Made by a program: the position numbers and the translations under genes. This document shows, in pieces, positions 8,008 to 16,763 of a DNA stretch of 64,000 nt. The stretch's first letter is position 1; each line of letters starts with the position of its first letter. Location of the stretch: positions 689,501 to 753,500 of the forward strand of contig NZ_LVYV01000001.1 in assembly GCF_001618955.1 (NCBI RefSeq), given 5' to 3'. The stretch is from Tardiphaga robiniae. GTDB lineage: Bacteria; Pseudomonadota; Alphaproteobacteria; Rhizobiales; Xanthobacteraceae. The notes under the pieces are model-generated. The model saw only the letters and a program-made list of their open reading frames with translations, did no database searches and was not told the DNA's origin.

Positions 8008-9132
8008 ATGAGCTTAGCCCATATCGGTCGCGCCGTCCTGCTTGCGGCTGCCGCAACTTTGCCGCAAGCGATTTTCGCCGGTTCCGCGCAGGCCAAGCCG
8101 ACCGTCGAAGTCGCCTTCGTGCTCGACACCACCGGTTCCATGAGCGGGCTGATCGAGGGCGCCAAACGCAAGATCTGGTCGATCGCGACCACGATTCTCG
8201 ACAGCAATCCCGACGCCGACATCCGCATGGGCCTCGTCGCCTATCGCGACATCGGCGACGACTACGTCACCAGGACCTTCGACCTCACCACCGACATCCA
8301 GGATCTCTATGGCAACCTGCTGCAGGTCCGGGCGAAGGGTGGCGGCGACTGGCCGGAAAGCGTCAACGAGGCGCTCGATGTCGCCGTCAACAAGCTGCAA
8401 TGGACCAAGGGCAACGATGTCAGGCGTATCGTCTTCCTGGTCGGCGACGCACCGCCGCATATGGATTATCAGCAAGATACGAAATACACGACCACGCTCG
8501 AAGTCGCGAAGCAGAAGGACATCATCGTGAATGCCGTTCTGGCCGGCGGCGCCCGCGATACCGAAAAGGTCTGGCGCGACGTCGCGCAGCGCGGCGACGG
8601 CCGCTTCATTGCGATCCCGCAGGATGGCGGCCAGGTCGTCATCATCGAGACACCCTATGACGAAGAGATCATCATCCTGCAGAATGACATCAACAAGACG
8701 GTGATCCCCTACGGCCCGCGCGCGCTGCAGAAGCATACCGAGAACAAGACACGACAGCTCTCGGAAGTCGCAGCGGCAGCGCCGGCCTCGGCGTCCGATA
8801 TGGCAAGCTACATCAACAAGCGTGCGCGTGCATCGTCGGAAGCCGTGACCGGCGGCGGCGATCTCGTCAGCGACGTGTCCGCCGGCAAGCAGAAGCTCGA
8901 CAGCGTGAAGGAGGATGAGCTGCCCGAGGCCATTCGCAAATTGTCGCCGCAGCAGCGCGCCGATGAACTCGGCAAGCAGATGAAAGATCGCAAGGCGCTG
9001 AACGACAAGCTCACCGCGCTGGTGGCGAAGCGCGATGCATACCTCATGACCCAGCGCGACAAGGCGCCGGCCAAGGCGTCGTCCTTCGACCGCGAGGTGG
9101 AGGCGACGTTGAAAGTGCAGTTGAAGAAGTAA
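8008..9132 (+). CDS. Secreted von Willebrand factor type A domain protein
   Basis: A 374-residue exported protein. The start at MSLAHIGRAVLLAAAATLPQ follows an ACGGAG ribosome site and gives a classical signal peptide ending near AGSAQAKP. The VWA domain follows directly, with the metal-ion-dependent adhesion motif FVLDTTGSMSGL (DxTxS-like) and later VGDAPPH. After about residue 225 the sequence becomes helical and charged, with a Lys/Asp-rich C-terminal region that may be coiled coil. Likely a periplasmic protein-binding factor; the partner is unknown. It is followed by an intergenic repeat. Confidence 0.85.
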   Translation: MSLAHIGRAVLLAAAATLPQAIFAGSAQAKPTVEVAFVLDTTGSMSGLIEGAKRKIWSIATTILDSNPDADIRMGLVAYRDIGDDYVTRTFDLTTDIQDLYGNLLQVRAKGGGDWPESVNEALDVAVNKLQWTKGNDVRRIVFLVGDAPPHMDYQQDTKYTTTLEVAKQKDIIVNAVLAGGARDTEKVWRDVAQRGDGRFIAIPQDGGQVVIIETPYDEEIIILQNDINKTVIPYGPRALQKHTENKTRQLSEVAAAAPASASDMASYINKRARASSEAVTGGGDLVSDVSAGKQKLDSVKEDELPEAIRKLSPQQRADELGKQMKDRKALNDKLTALVAKRDAYLMTQRDKAPAKASSFDREVEATLKVQLKK

Positions 9133-9136
9133 TTCT

Positions 9137-9284
9137 TACCTCCCCTCTCCCCTTGCGGGAGAGGGTGGACGCGCGTAGCGCGGCCGGGAGAGGGGTAACC
9201 ACAAGCTCCGAGCTTCGCGGCTCCCCCCTCTTCCGGCGCAGACTTCGTCCGCGCCACCTTCTCCCGCAAGGGGAGAAGGGAAAG
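9137..9284. repeat. Inverted-repeat intergenic element
   Basis: Left arm CCTCTCCCCTTGCGGGAGAGG and right arm CTTCTCCCGCAAGGGGAGAAGG are inverted copies of each other, each also a hairpin. Between them lie further pairs (GACGCGCGTAGCG and CGTCCGCGCC). This is the 'CTCTCCC-GCAAGGGGAGA' type of element frequent in Rhizobiales. It separates the VWA gene from the hydrolase gene. Confidence 0.75.
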
Positions 9285-9340
9285 AAGAAACCGCCCAAAT
9301 TCCCCCTTTTCTCGCCCGCAAAAATCAGCATTGTGGCGCG

Positions 9341-10009
9341 ATGACAGATGAAACCGAACACAATGCCCAGGCCGGGGGCACCATCATTCCGGTGACCCTG
9401 TTTCAGCAGAACTGCATGTTGCTGTGGGATGAGACCACGCGGCAGGCCGTGGTGATCGATCCCGGCGGCGACGTGCCGCTGATCCTGGACGCCATTGCCA
9501 AGGCCAATGTGCAGGTCGAACAGATCTGGCTGACCCACGGCCATATCGACCATGTCGGCGGCGCCGACGAGTTGCGCGAGGCACTGAAGGTCGAGATCAT
9601 CGGCCCACATCGCGCCGATGAATTCCTGCTCGATCTGGTCGAGGACAGCGGCACCAAATATGGCATGACCGGCACCCGCAACTTCAAGCCGGACCGATGG
9701 CTCGACGAAGGCGACACCGTCAGCGTTGGCGGCCTCTCCTTCGACATCCTGCACTGCCCCGGCCATTCGCCCGGCAGCGTCGTATATTACAGCAAGGCGA
9801 TGAAATTCGCCCATGTCGGCGACGTCCTGTTCGCCGGATCGGTCGGCCGCACGGATTTTCCAGGCTGCAGCCACGAGGCGCTGATCAATTCGATCACGAC
9901 CAAGCTGCTGCCGCTCGGCGACGATGTCGGGTTCATCTGCGGTCATGGCCCCGGCTCCAGCATCGGCCAGGAGCGCATGACCAATCCGTTCCTCACCGGC
10001 CAGGCCTGA
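9341..10009 (+). CDS. Metallo-beta-lactamase fold hydrolase (YcbL / glyoxalase II-like)
   Basis: A 222-residue binuclear zinc hydrolase. Ligands are visible in order: His66, His68, Asp70 and His71 in LTHGHIDHVGG, His142 in CPGHSPGSVVYY, Asp161 in HVGDVLFAGSVG and His202 in FICGHGPGSSIG. The short length and the GRTDFPGCSHEAL segment fit the YcbL type I glyoxalase II-like group rather than true GloB, which has an extra C-terminal substrate domain. It probably hydrolyses a thioester such as S-lactoylglutathione. Confidence 0.88.
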   Translation: MTDETEHNAQAGGTIIPVTLFQQNCMLLWDETTRQAVVIDPGGDVPLILDAIAKANVQVEQIWLTHGHIDHVGGADELREALKVEIIGPHRADEFLLDLVEDSGTKYGMTGTRNFKPDRWLDEGDTVSVGGLSFDILHCPGHSPGSVVYYSKAMKFAHVGDVLFAGSVGRTDFPGCSHEALINSITTKLLPLGDDVGFICGHGPGSSIGQERMTNPFLTGQA

Positions 10010-10086
10010 TCCTGCCATGAGCGAGGACGGGGACCGCCGGCGAGCAGGGGGCGCTGTCCAAGCATATCCTGCCGGGCTCCGGGACG

Positions 10087-10344
10087 ATGATCGGCGTCTG
10101 CGCGACGCTGATCGGACTGGTCAAGATCATGGAACCGCAGATCGGCCCCAGCCGGGTCGACGAATATTCGGCCGTCGCCTCGCTGTTCTTTCTCGCCAGC
10201 GCGGTCGCGTCCTATACGTCGATGCGGAAGTCGCAAAATCGCCCGCTCAGCGAGCGCTGCGAGTCGATTGCCGATCAGTGCTTTCTGGGAGGCCTCGTCG
10301 CGATCACGGTGATCATCCTGTTTTTCGCTTACGAAGTCATCTAG
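10087..10344 (+). CDS. Small membrane protein, possibly with a frameshifted 5' end
   Basis: An 85-residue protein with two hydrophobic helices (about 1-14 plus 27-44, and 66-84) and a basic loop. The ATG used here is internal. The same frame stays open back to 10021 and reads LSKHILPGSGTM just upstream, which looks like real protein. A better ATG at 10017 (SEDGDRRRAG) sits in another frame. Removing one G from the five-G run at 10047-10051 joins the two into one continuous protein. So the true gene may be 10017-10344 with a frameshift or sequencing error. Function unknown. Confidence 0.6.
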   Translation: MIGVCATLIGLVKIMEPQIGPSRVDEYSAVASLFFLASAVASYTSMRKSQNRPLSERCESIADQCFLGGLVAITVIILFFAYEVI

Positions 10345-10601
10345 CCGGATCGGACAGCTTGACCCGGATCGGCCCAATCCTCGATCTGCGACGCCGCAAT
10401 GGTGCGTTTGGGCTGGTGCGGATTGAGCGTGCCGGCTGTTGCGGTCCAGCCTTTGGCCAGAATTTCCCGGGCGAACAGCTTCGCATCGATTTCGGATTTG
10501 AAGGTCTTGGTCGTACGTACCCCGCCCCCAGCGCGGGTGTCGGACTTCACTGATTTGTCGGGGCCAAACGCCACATACCAGATATCGGGTTTCGTCATCA
10601 T
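10341..10601 (-). CDS. Hypothetical small protein
   Basis: An 86-residue basic soluble protein starting MMTKPDIWYVAFGPDK; two adjacent ATG codons make the exact start ambiguous by one residue. It contains repeated Lys/Thr-rich segments (RTTKTFKSEIDAKLFAREIL) resembling a short nucleic-acid or stress-related domain, but I do not recognise the family. The stop codon overlaps by a few bases the stop of the convergent small membrane protein gene. A longer frame upstream is not protein-like. Confidence 0.6.
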   Translation of the reverse strand: MMTKPDIWYVAFGPDKSVKSDTRAGGGVRTTKTFKSEIDAKLFAREILAKGWTATAGTLNPHQPKRTIAASQIEDWADPGQAVRSG

Positions 10602-10666
10602 GGTGTAGTAACGCGAATTGTGACGAAAAGTTGCACCTCGTGTGGCATGTGCGGCGCCAATTTTGC

Positions 10667-11638
10667 TTAGCGCTTGGTCATATGCCGCGGCTGGACGATA
10701 TCCGATACCAAGCCGAGCTTCTCCAGCAGGCGGATCGTCAGATAGGTGGTATCGAACTCCCACCAGCGATGGCCATGGCGCGCGGAGCGCTGATCGGCGT
10801 GGTGATTGTTATGCCAACCCTCGCCATGGGCGAGGTAGCCAATGAACAGATTGTTGCGGCTGTCCTCATCGGTCGCGTAGTTGCGGTAACCCCAGATGTG
10901 GGTGACCGAATTGACCGCCCAGGTCTGATGCCAGACGAAGACGGTTCGCACGAAGACCGCCCAGATGACGATGCTCAGAGCGAACTGCACGGCCTCGGCC
11001 CATGAGCCGCCCCACAGCAGTTTGCCGGCCAGGCCCGCAAAGAAGAAGACGTTGATCTGGATGAGCAGGATCTTCAGCTGCCAGAAATTACGTTCCAGCG
11101 CGACATAGAACGGATCGCGCAGGACGTCCTTGGCATATCGTTCATAGATGCCGAGGCGGGACAGGTCGGGGTTCTTCACCAGCAGCCAGCCCATATGGCC
11201 CCAGAAGAAGCTGGCAAGCGGGCTGTGTGGGTCCGGCTGCTCGTCGGACTTCTCGTGATGACGGCGATGGATGGCAACCCAGCGCGCCGGCGTATCCTCG
11301 GCACAGCAGATCGCCACGACAACGAAAGCGTGCTCCAGCCATTTCGGGCACTTGAAACCGCGATGCGTCAGCAACCGGTGATAACCGATATTGATGCCGA
11401 TGAGGCCGAACAACCGCGCTGCGATGACCGCCACGATCACCGCTGTCCAGTTGAAGAACATCGGCATCAGCGCGAGTAGTGCGAGTGCGTGAAAGGTGGC
11501 GATGGTGAGCGTGTTGAGCCAGTCGATGCGATAGGGCTGCACGCCGTCCGGCAAAGCGAGACCTGTCTCGGTACGATCGGCAAGGGGAATGTCCAGTGCG
11601 ATGGCAGGGGCGATCTGATCGCGATTGCTGGTGGCCAT
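10667..11638 (-). CDS. Acyl-CoA / fatty acid desaturase
   Basis: A 323-residue integral-membrane di-iron desaturase. Three histidine boxes are visible: GYHRLLTHR (His87-His92), VAIHRRHHEKSD (His124, 127, 128) and GEGWHNNHHADQR near residue 270. Four hydrophobic segments pair up as expected (around 42-82 and 170-225). The start at MATSNRDQIAPAIALD has a GGAGAA ribosome site; an upstream extension is unlikely. It would introduce a double bond, most likely delta-9, into saturated acyl chains for membrane fluidity. The length fits the bacterial SCD-like class. Confidence 0.92.
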   Translation of the reverse strand: MATSNRDQIAPAIALDIPLADRTETGLALPDGVQPYRIDWLNTLTIATFHALALLALMPMFFNWTAVIVAVIAARLFGLIGINIGYHRLLTHRGFKCPKWLEHAFVVVAICCAEDTPARWVAIHRRHHEKSDEQPDPHSPLASFFWGHMGWLLVKNPDLSRLGIYERYAKDVLRDPFYVALERNFWQLKILLIQINVFFFAGLAGKLLWGGSWAEAVQFALSIVIWAVFVRTVFVWHQTWAVNSVTHIWGYRNYATDEDSRNNLFIGYLAHGEGWHNNHHADQRSARHGHRWWEFDTTYLTIRLLEKLGLVSDIVQPRHMTKR

Positions 11639-11750
11639 CGTTCTCCGCATCCGGGCGATTGATCGCCGCGTGGTGCTCGTGTGATTCCCCGGCACTTCTC
11701 TACGCGAGAACATCGGCGCTGACTACAGATACGCCGCAGGCCATAGATGG

Positions 11751-11780
11751 AACAAAACGGGCCGCCTGAAGGCGGCCCGT
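11751..11780 (-). terminator. Rho-independent terminator
   Basis: A perfect 10-bp stem, ACGGGCCGCC / GGCGGCCCGT with a TGAA-type loop, followed on the minus strand by TTTTGTT. It lies 25 bases past the DUF1236 gene that ends at 11805 and is oriented to terminate it. Confidence 0.85.
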
Positions 11781-11804
11781 TAGAAAAGTCATTTATTGAT
11801 CGGC

Positions 11805-12224
11805 TTAATCGATCACTTCCACGATGCGATGGGTGCGCGGCTCGACGAGAACCGTGCGACCATTGACCACGGTGTAACGGTATTCACGGGCGGAATTGTA
11901 TTCTGCCGGAACCTCGTAATAGGTCACGCCGCTCTCAGGCAGCACGGCACCGACACGAACTTCGTTGCTATAGGTGTAGGATGGGCGACGCTGTTCCACG
12001 ACATAGCTGCGGAACCGCGGACGATCGTCGACACCGAGCACGCCGGCTACGCCGCCGACAACACCACCGATGGTGCCGCCTACGATAGCGCCCACAGGAC
12101 CAGCTGCACGCTCGCCATCGCGCGCACCACGCTCAATGCCTCCGGGGACACCCTGAGCCTGAGCAACGGCGGGAAGAGCCATCATGGCGACGATGGCAGC
12201 GGTTCCAAGAAGACGGCGGATCAT
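11805..12224 (-). CDS. DUF1236 domain exported protein
   Basis: A 139-residue protein starting MIRRLLGTAAIVAMMALPAV, with a clear signal peptide cleaved after AQAQ and a GGAG ribosome site. A glycine-rich stretch (VGAIVGGTIGGVVGGVAG, about residues 45-63) follows. The C-terminal domain ends YRYTVVNGRTVLVEPRTHRI, the characteristic signature of DUF1236 proteins, which are abundant in Bradyrhizobium relatives and of unknown role in the envelope. It is monocistronic with its own terminator. Confidence 0.88.
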   Translation of the reverse strand: MIRRLLGTAAIVAMMALPAVAQAQGVPGGIERGARDGERAAGPVGAIVGGTIGGVVGGVAGVLGVDDRPRFRSYVVEQRRPSYTYSNEVRVGAVLPESGVTYYEVPAEYNSAREYRYTVVNGRTVLVEPRTHRIVEVID

Positions 12225-12368
12225 GATGATCTCCAGTTTTGATTGATCGGTATTGCGCCGATACAAGCTCGCGGCCGCACAATGGTTCCGACGATTGAAC
12301 CGTTAGAACCTGCGCACCGAGGCTGAAATATCTGGAGAGATATGGAACCGGAGGGCTACGCCTTTTAT

Positions 12369-12424
12369 TCTGACGCGTTTTCTAGACGCGAACCGGTATC
12401 CACTTCGCTTGAAAACGCTTTAGC
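12369..12424. repeat. Short palindromic repeat (GACGCGTTTTC ... GAAAACGCTTT type)
   Basis: TTCTGACGCGTTTTCTAGACGCGAACCGG...CTTGAAAACGCTTT: facing CGTTTTC and GAAAACG blocks around the GCGAACCGGTATCCACTTCGC core that recurs in intergenic gaps of Bradyrhizobium-type genomes. The stop codon of the histidine kinase gene ending at 12420 lies inside it. Confidence 0.6.
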
Positions 12425-14930
12425 TCATGACCATCGCGCGGATGCGTCGCAAGAAATGATCGAGGTCGAACGGCTTGGTGATCATCTCCATCCCAGGCAG
12501 CAGAAAGCCCTTCGCCATAACGACACTTTCGGAATAACCGGTGATGAACAGGATCTTCAAGTCCGGCCGCGCCTCGCGCGCTTGATCGGCAAGCTGACGG
12601 CCGTTCATGCCGGGCAGCCCGATATCGGTGACCAGCAGATCGATACTCGGCGTCTCGCGCAGGACCCGCAAGCCCGACGGACCATCAACTGCCTCGAGCA
12701 CGCGATAGCCTTCGTCCTTCAACATATCGACGATGACGGAGCGCACCACCGGCTCATCCTCGACCACCAGCAGGGTTTCGCCTGCGGCCACATGCTGATC
12801 GCCCTTCAGCGGGGCCGCATCCTGCGCGGCAGCGTCTCCCTCATGGCGCGGCAGATACAGTTTCACGGTCGTCCCAATATCGAGCCTGCTGTCGATGCTG
12901 ACATGTCCGTTGGATTGACGCGCGAAGCCGTAGATCATCGACAGGCCAAGGCCCGTGCCCTGCCCGATCGGCTTTGTCGTGAAGAACGGATCGAAAGCGC
13001 GCGCCACGACCTCCGGGCTCATGCCGGTTCCGCTGTCGCTGACGCTGATACAGATATAGTCGCCGGGAGTCAGCGCCGGCGCATTGGCATTGATGGCATC
13101 GACGCGCACATTCTGTGTCGCGATCTTCAAGTGTCCGCCGTCAGGCATCGCGTCGCGCGCATTGATCGCCAGATTGAGCAACGCGCTCTCCAACTGGTTC
13201 GGATCGCACAGCGTGCACCACAGATCAGGTGCCGCCGCGATATCGAGATCCAGCGTCTCGCCAATGGTCCGGCGCAACAGATCCTCCAGCGAGACGATCA
13301 GCACATTGGCATCGACGCTTTTCGGAATCAGCGGCTGCCGCCGCGCGAAGGCCAGCAACCGGTGCGTCAGCGCCGCCGCACGATTGGCCGAGGTCATCGC
13401 AGCGTCGATATAGCGCGCGATATTGTCGGTGCGGCCCTGACCGAGCCGTGTCTGCATCAGGTCGAGCGAGCCGACGATGCCGGTGAGCAGGTTGTTGAAG
13501 TCATGTGCGATGCCGCCGGTGAGCTGACCGACAGCCTCCATTTTCTGCGACTGCCGCAGCGCCTCTTCAGTGTTTTTAAGGCGCTCGGCGGCAGCCTTCT
13601 CGGCAGTGACATCGCGCGCCACACAATAGATCTGGTTCTGATCCGGCACCGCTGTCCAGGACAGCCAGCGATAGGAGCCATCCTTGTGGCGAAAGCGATT
13701 CTCGAAGCGGATTGTCGGTTCGCCGGCAGCAAGCTTGTCGACCTCGGCCATCGTCCTGGCCTGATCCTCGGGATGCTCGAGCCAGCGCGAGGTCTTGTTG
13801 AGCAGCTCGGCCTCGCTCCAGCCGAGCGTGCGCGTCCAGGCCGGATTGACGGTGCGCCAGACGCCATCATAGTCGGCGACCATCAGGAGATCCTGCGACA
13901 CGCTCCAGATCCGGTCGCGCTCACGCGTCTTGTCGCGCACGCGCTGTTCCAGCGTCTCATTGAGGTCTGCAAGTTTTGCCGCGAGCTGACGCGCCTCATC
14001 CTCGCTCTTGCGCAGCGCCTGCTCGGCCAGCACCTGATCGGTGACGTCGGTATGCGCACCGACCAGCCGCAGCGGCTTTCCCGCATCGTCGCGCTCGATA
14101 TAGGACCGCACTGAAATCCAGCGAGTCTGGCCATCGCTCGGACGAATGATGCGATACTGCACTGTGTAGTCGCGCACGCCGCTTTTCACCGCGTCGCGAA
14201 ACTTCTGCTCCGTCGCCTCGCGATCCTCAGGGTGGATGCGACGCACCCAATCTTCGTGCGACTCGTTGGCCGCTTCCGGCGGTAAACCATGAACAATCAG
14301 ATATTCGGGCGATCGACGATTGCGGAAGCCGGTACGCAGATCGACTTCGAGACCGCCGATCTGGCCGATCTGCTGCACGCGCGCAAGCTCTGCTTCTCGC
14401 TCGCGCAAAACAATGGTCGCTTCATGATCCCGGGTGACATCGCGGCAAACCACCAGCACGCCGCCGACGCCGTCATCCAGATCGAGCGGACTGTAGCTGT
14501 AGGTCCAATAGCTGTGTTCGAGCTTGCCATTGCGCGTCATGGGGATCAGCTGGTTTTCGTGCCAGGTGGCACCGCCGCCACTCATCACCTGCGCGATCTG
14601 CGGACCGATAATAGGCCAGATCTCGTGCCAGAATTCACGGCCACGCGCGCCCAGCCCTGCGTGATGCTGTCGTGCATCCATGGTCAGCGCATAGGCGTCA
14701 TTATAGAACTGGATGAGGTCCGGTCCCCACCAGATGAACATCGGGTGGTTGGTATTCAGAACGATCCGGATCGCGGTGCGCAGACTCTGCGGCCAGGTGT
14801 CCGGTGCTCCGATCGGATGCGATGCCCAATCGTAAGCGCGCATCAACGCCCCCATCTCGCCTCCACCGGCGAGAAAGTCGGGCGAATTCGGTCGATGGGC
14901 ATCCAACATGCGCGGGCAATCGGTACGCAA
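12420..14930 (-). CDS. Hybrid sensor histidine kinase / response regulator with PAS domains
   Basis: An 836-residue soluble hybrid kinase. The order read from sequence is a PAS-like sensor (about 30-165, WWGPDLIQFYNDAYALTM), a PAS_3/PAC domain (about 175-305), a coiled-coil linker, a third PAS (about 345-455), a HisKA domain with phospho-acceptor His476 in GGIAHDFNNLLTG, a HATPase with N-box NLAINARDAMPDGG and G-boxes SDSGTGMSPEV and GTGLGLSMIYG, and a C-terminal receiver with Asp769 in LLVTDIGLPGMNG. No transmembrane segment is seen, so it should sense a cytoplasmic cue. There is no dedicated regulator next door. The start could be the second methionine, 21 bases in. Confidence 0.92.
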   Translation of the reverse strand: MRTDCPRMLDAHRPNSPDFLAGGGEMGALMRAYDWASHPIGAPDTWPQSLRTAIRIVLNTNHPMFIWWGPDLIQFYNDAYALTMDARQHHAGLGARGREFWHEIWPIIGPQIAQVMSGGGATWHENQLIPMTRNGKLEHSYWTYSYSPLDLDDGVGGVLVVCRDVTRDHEATIVLREREAELARVQQIGQIGGLEVDLRTGFRNRRSPEYLIVHGLPPEAANESHEDWVRRIHPEDREATEQKFRDAVKSGVRDYTVQYRIIRPSDGQTRWISVRSYIERDDAGKPLRLVGAHTDVTDQVLAEQALRKSEDEARQLAAKLADLNETLEQRVRDKTRERDRIWSVSQDLLMVADYDGVWRTVNPAWTRTLGWSEAELLNKTSRWLEHPEDQARTMAEVDKLAAGEPTIRFENRFRHKDGSYRWLSWTAVPDQNQIYCVARDVTAEKAAAERLKNTEEALRQSQKMEAVGQLTGGIAHDFNNLLTGIVGSLDLMQTRLGQGRTDNIARYIDAAMTSANRAAALTHRLLAFARRQPLIPKSVDANVLIVSLEDLLRRTIGETLDLDIAAAPDLWCTLCDPNQLESALLNLAINARDAMPDGGHLKIATQNVRVDAINANAPALTPGDYICISVSDSGTGMSPEVVARAFDPFFTTKPIGQGTGLGLSMIYGFARQSNGHVSIDSRLDIGTTVKLYLPRHEGDAAAQDAAPLKGDQHVAAGETLLVVEDEPVVRSVIVDMLKDEGYRVLEAVDGPSGLRVLRETPSIDLLVTDIGLPGMNGRQLADQAREARPDLKILFITGYSESVVMAKGFLLPGMEMITKPFDLDHFLRRIRAMVMS

Positions 14931-15009
14931 GACCAGTCTGACGTATCTTGAGAACTTAGCGCCCTGTCAGACCTGGCGCAAATCGGCGCCGATCACGCCC
15001 TGTTACTTG

Positions 15010-16242
15010 TCAGGATGACTTGATGAGACCGGCGGCCATGAGGGCGCGGGTAATGGCACCGTTGATATCGATAGACCGCCGTCCTGCGGGATCGCGTCGC
15101 GCGTCGCGTCGGTCGCCTGCAAAGCGCGGCTTCTGCGTCGCCGATGAGACAATTGCATCCGCTGGAGCCGCGGGTTCCACGGCTGCAGCTTCGATATTGC
15201 GCGGTGCAAGTTGCCGGGTAAGGCCGAAGAACTGCGCGATATGATAGGAGGACGAGATGCCGGCTTCGAGCAGGAAGGCACCGGCGGCACCATAGGGCTC
15301 GTCCTGCCCGGCAATCGCCAGTGGCGTGCCATGCGCCATATCGGTGATCGTGTAGGATTCCACGACGGTTTCACCGTCCTTGTTCCACCATACCTCGCGC
15401 GGATAGCCATCGACATCGACGGCGGACATCGGTGCGGGCGCCAGGCCGTGAAGGTCGAGCCACTGCTTGACGATTTCGCCCGCATTGGCTGGATTGACGG
15501 TGCGATCGGCACTGCCGTGCCAGACCGATACTTTCGGCCACTCACCGGTATGCGGCGATGCCTTGCGCACGAGATTGCCGAGATCGTTCGCGGCACGCGG
15601 CGCCGCGCGATACATGCCGCTCAGCGCTTCCTGCATGGTGGTGGCGATACCGTAAGGCAGGCCTGCGATGATGGCACCAGCAGCAAAGACATCAGGATAG
15701 GTCGCGAGCATGACAGAGGTCATCGCGCCGCCGGCCGACAGACCTGTGACGAAGATGCGCTTGCGATCCACATCATGGTCCACGGCCAACTGCTCGATCA
15801 TCTCCCGGATCGAGAGCGCCTCGCCGCTGTCGCGCGCGATGTCATCGGCATTGAACCAGTTGAAACAGGTGTTGCCGTTATTGGATGACTTCTGTTCGGG
15901 CATCAGCAGCGCGAAACCATAGCGCTCTGCGAGAGCAGACCAGCCGGTGCCGTTGTCATAGCCCGCAGCGTTCTGGGTGCATCCGTGCAGCACGACGACC
16001 AATGCCGGCTTCGCTGTCAGCGTGGCGGGCACGTAACTGAACATACGGAGGTCGCCAGGATTGCTGCCGAAACCCGTTGATTCGCTGATCGGGCTCAAAC
16101 CTGCCGACGCACGGCCCCGCGCCAACCCTTCCAACGTATTGATTCCGGGCGGTTTCGGGAGATTGCGGAGGAAATCGATATTATCGGCGAGAGACACGGC
16201 AGCTCCTAGGTCGTCAGGCTTATACAACAGTACCGACGACAT
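15010..16242 (-). CDS. PHB depolymerase family esterase (LpqC/PhaZ-like)
   Basis: A 410-residue alpha/beta hydrolase of the extracellular catalytic-domain type 1 PHA depolymerase / esterase family. The oxyanion-hole segment VVVLHGCTQNAAGYD (about 82-96), the nucleophile Ser169 in FVTGLSAGGAMTSVM, an acidic residue in WHGSADRTVNPANA and the histidine of DMAHGTPL are all present. No signal peptide is visible. The C-terminal 60 residues are Ala/Arg-rich and of low complexity. The start is uncertain: MSSVLLYKPDD (used here) lacks a clear ribosome site, and a TTG lies 18 bases upstream. Confidence 0.85.
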   Translation of the reverse strand: MSSVLLYKPDDLGAAVSLADNIDFLRNLPKPPGINTLEGLARGRASAGLSPISESTGFGSNPGDLRMFSYVPATLTAKPALVVVLHGCTQNAAGYDNGTGWSALAERYGFALLMPEQKSSNNGNTCFNWFNADDIARDSGEALSIREMIEQLAVDHDVDRKRIFVTGLSAGGAMTSVMLATYPDVFAAGAIIAGLPYGIATTMQEALSGMYRAAPRAANDLGNLVRKASPHTGEWPKVSVWHGSADRTVNPANAGEIVKQWLDLHGLAPAPMSAVDVDGYPREVWWNKDGETVVESYTITDMAHGTPLAIAGQDEPYGAAGAFLLEAGISSSYHIAQFFGLTRQLAPRNIEAAAVEPAAPADAIVSSATQKPRFAGDRRDARRDPAGRRSIDINGAITRALMAAGLIKSS

Positions 16243-16347
16243 ATGGTTGCTGCACTGCAAAATAAAACAAATACGGTTTCAATATACCTATCAACGAAAC
16301 GAGAGGCGCCACGGACGCTTCCGAAATTACCTATATTGCAAAGGAAA

Positions 16348-16387
16348 CCCCGCATGGCCGGCCATAACATGGCCAGACCATACGGGG
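16348..16387 (-). terminator. Strong hairpin terminator after the MXKDX-repeat gene
   Basis: CCCCGTATGG-C-GGCCAT / ATGGCC-GCCATGCGGGG folds into a long stem with a short AAC/GTT loop, followed on the minus strand by TTTCCTTT. It lies about 25 bases beyond the stop at 16411. Confidence 0.7.
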
Positions 16388-16410
16388 CGAGTCGGGGAGA
16401 AGATGACGCG

Positions 16411-16659
16411 TTATTGCTTCATTTCGTTCTTCATCATCTTGTCTTTCTTCATGCTGTCCTTGTGCATGGAATCCTTCTTCGCGCTGTCTTTCGACATTCC
16501 CTGGGTGCCCGTGGTCCTGGCCTCGCCGTCCTTGGCCGTCGTACCGGTGCCCATCTTGGTCGAATCCTGACCGGAGGGCCCGGTCGCCTGGGCGAAGGCT
16601 GCGAACGGAGTGGCGCTGATGGCCGTGGCGCAGATCGCAACAAGAATGGTTTTCCGCAT
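16411..16659 (-). CDS. Exported pentapeptide MXKDX repeat protein
   Basis: An 82-residue protein: signal peptide MRKTILVAICATAISATPFA, then a short Gly/Thr-rich stretch, then tandem five-residue units MSKDS-AKKDS-MHKDS-MKKDK at the C-terminus. This is the pentapeptide MXKDX family found in soil proteobacteria, whose role is unknown. The high Met/Lys/Asp content suggests metal binding or an intrinsically disordered periplasmic protein, which is only an inference. It has its own strong terminator. Confidence 0.85.
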   Translation of the reverse strand: MRKTILVAICATAISATPFAAFAQATGPSGQDSTKMGTGTTAKDGEARTTGTQGMSKDSAKKDSMHKDSMKKDKMMKNEMKQ

Positions 16660-16763
16660 GGTTAGCTCCTGTTGAGTGAACGGCCTTCAACGCGACGTCG
16701 TTCGAAACGTTCCTGTTCCGTCGGCCGTCAATTACCGGTTCCGCACACGGTTTCGCGATTGAT

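Noticed and set aside
12342-14114. Long plus-strand open frame of 590 codons
   Set aside because: It is antisense to the histidine kinase gene; the kinase strand has full domain motifs, while this frame has Arg/His-rich composition typical of a shadow of GC-rich coding DNA.
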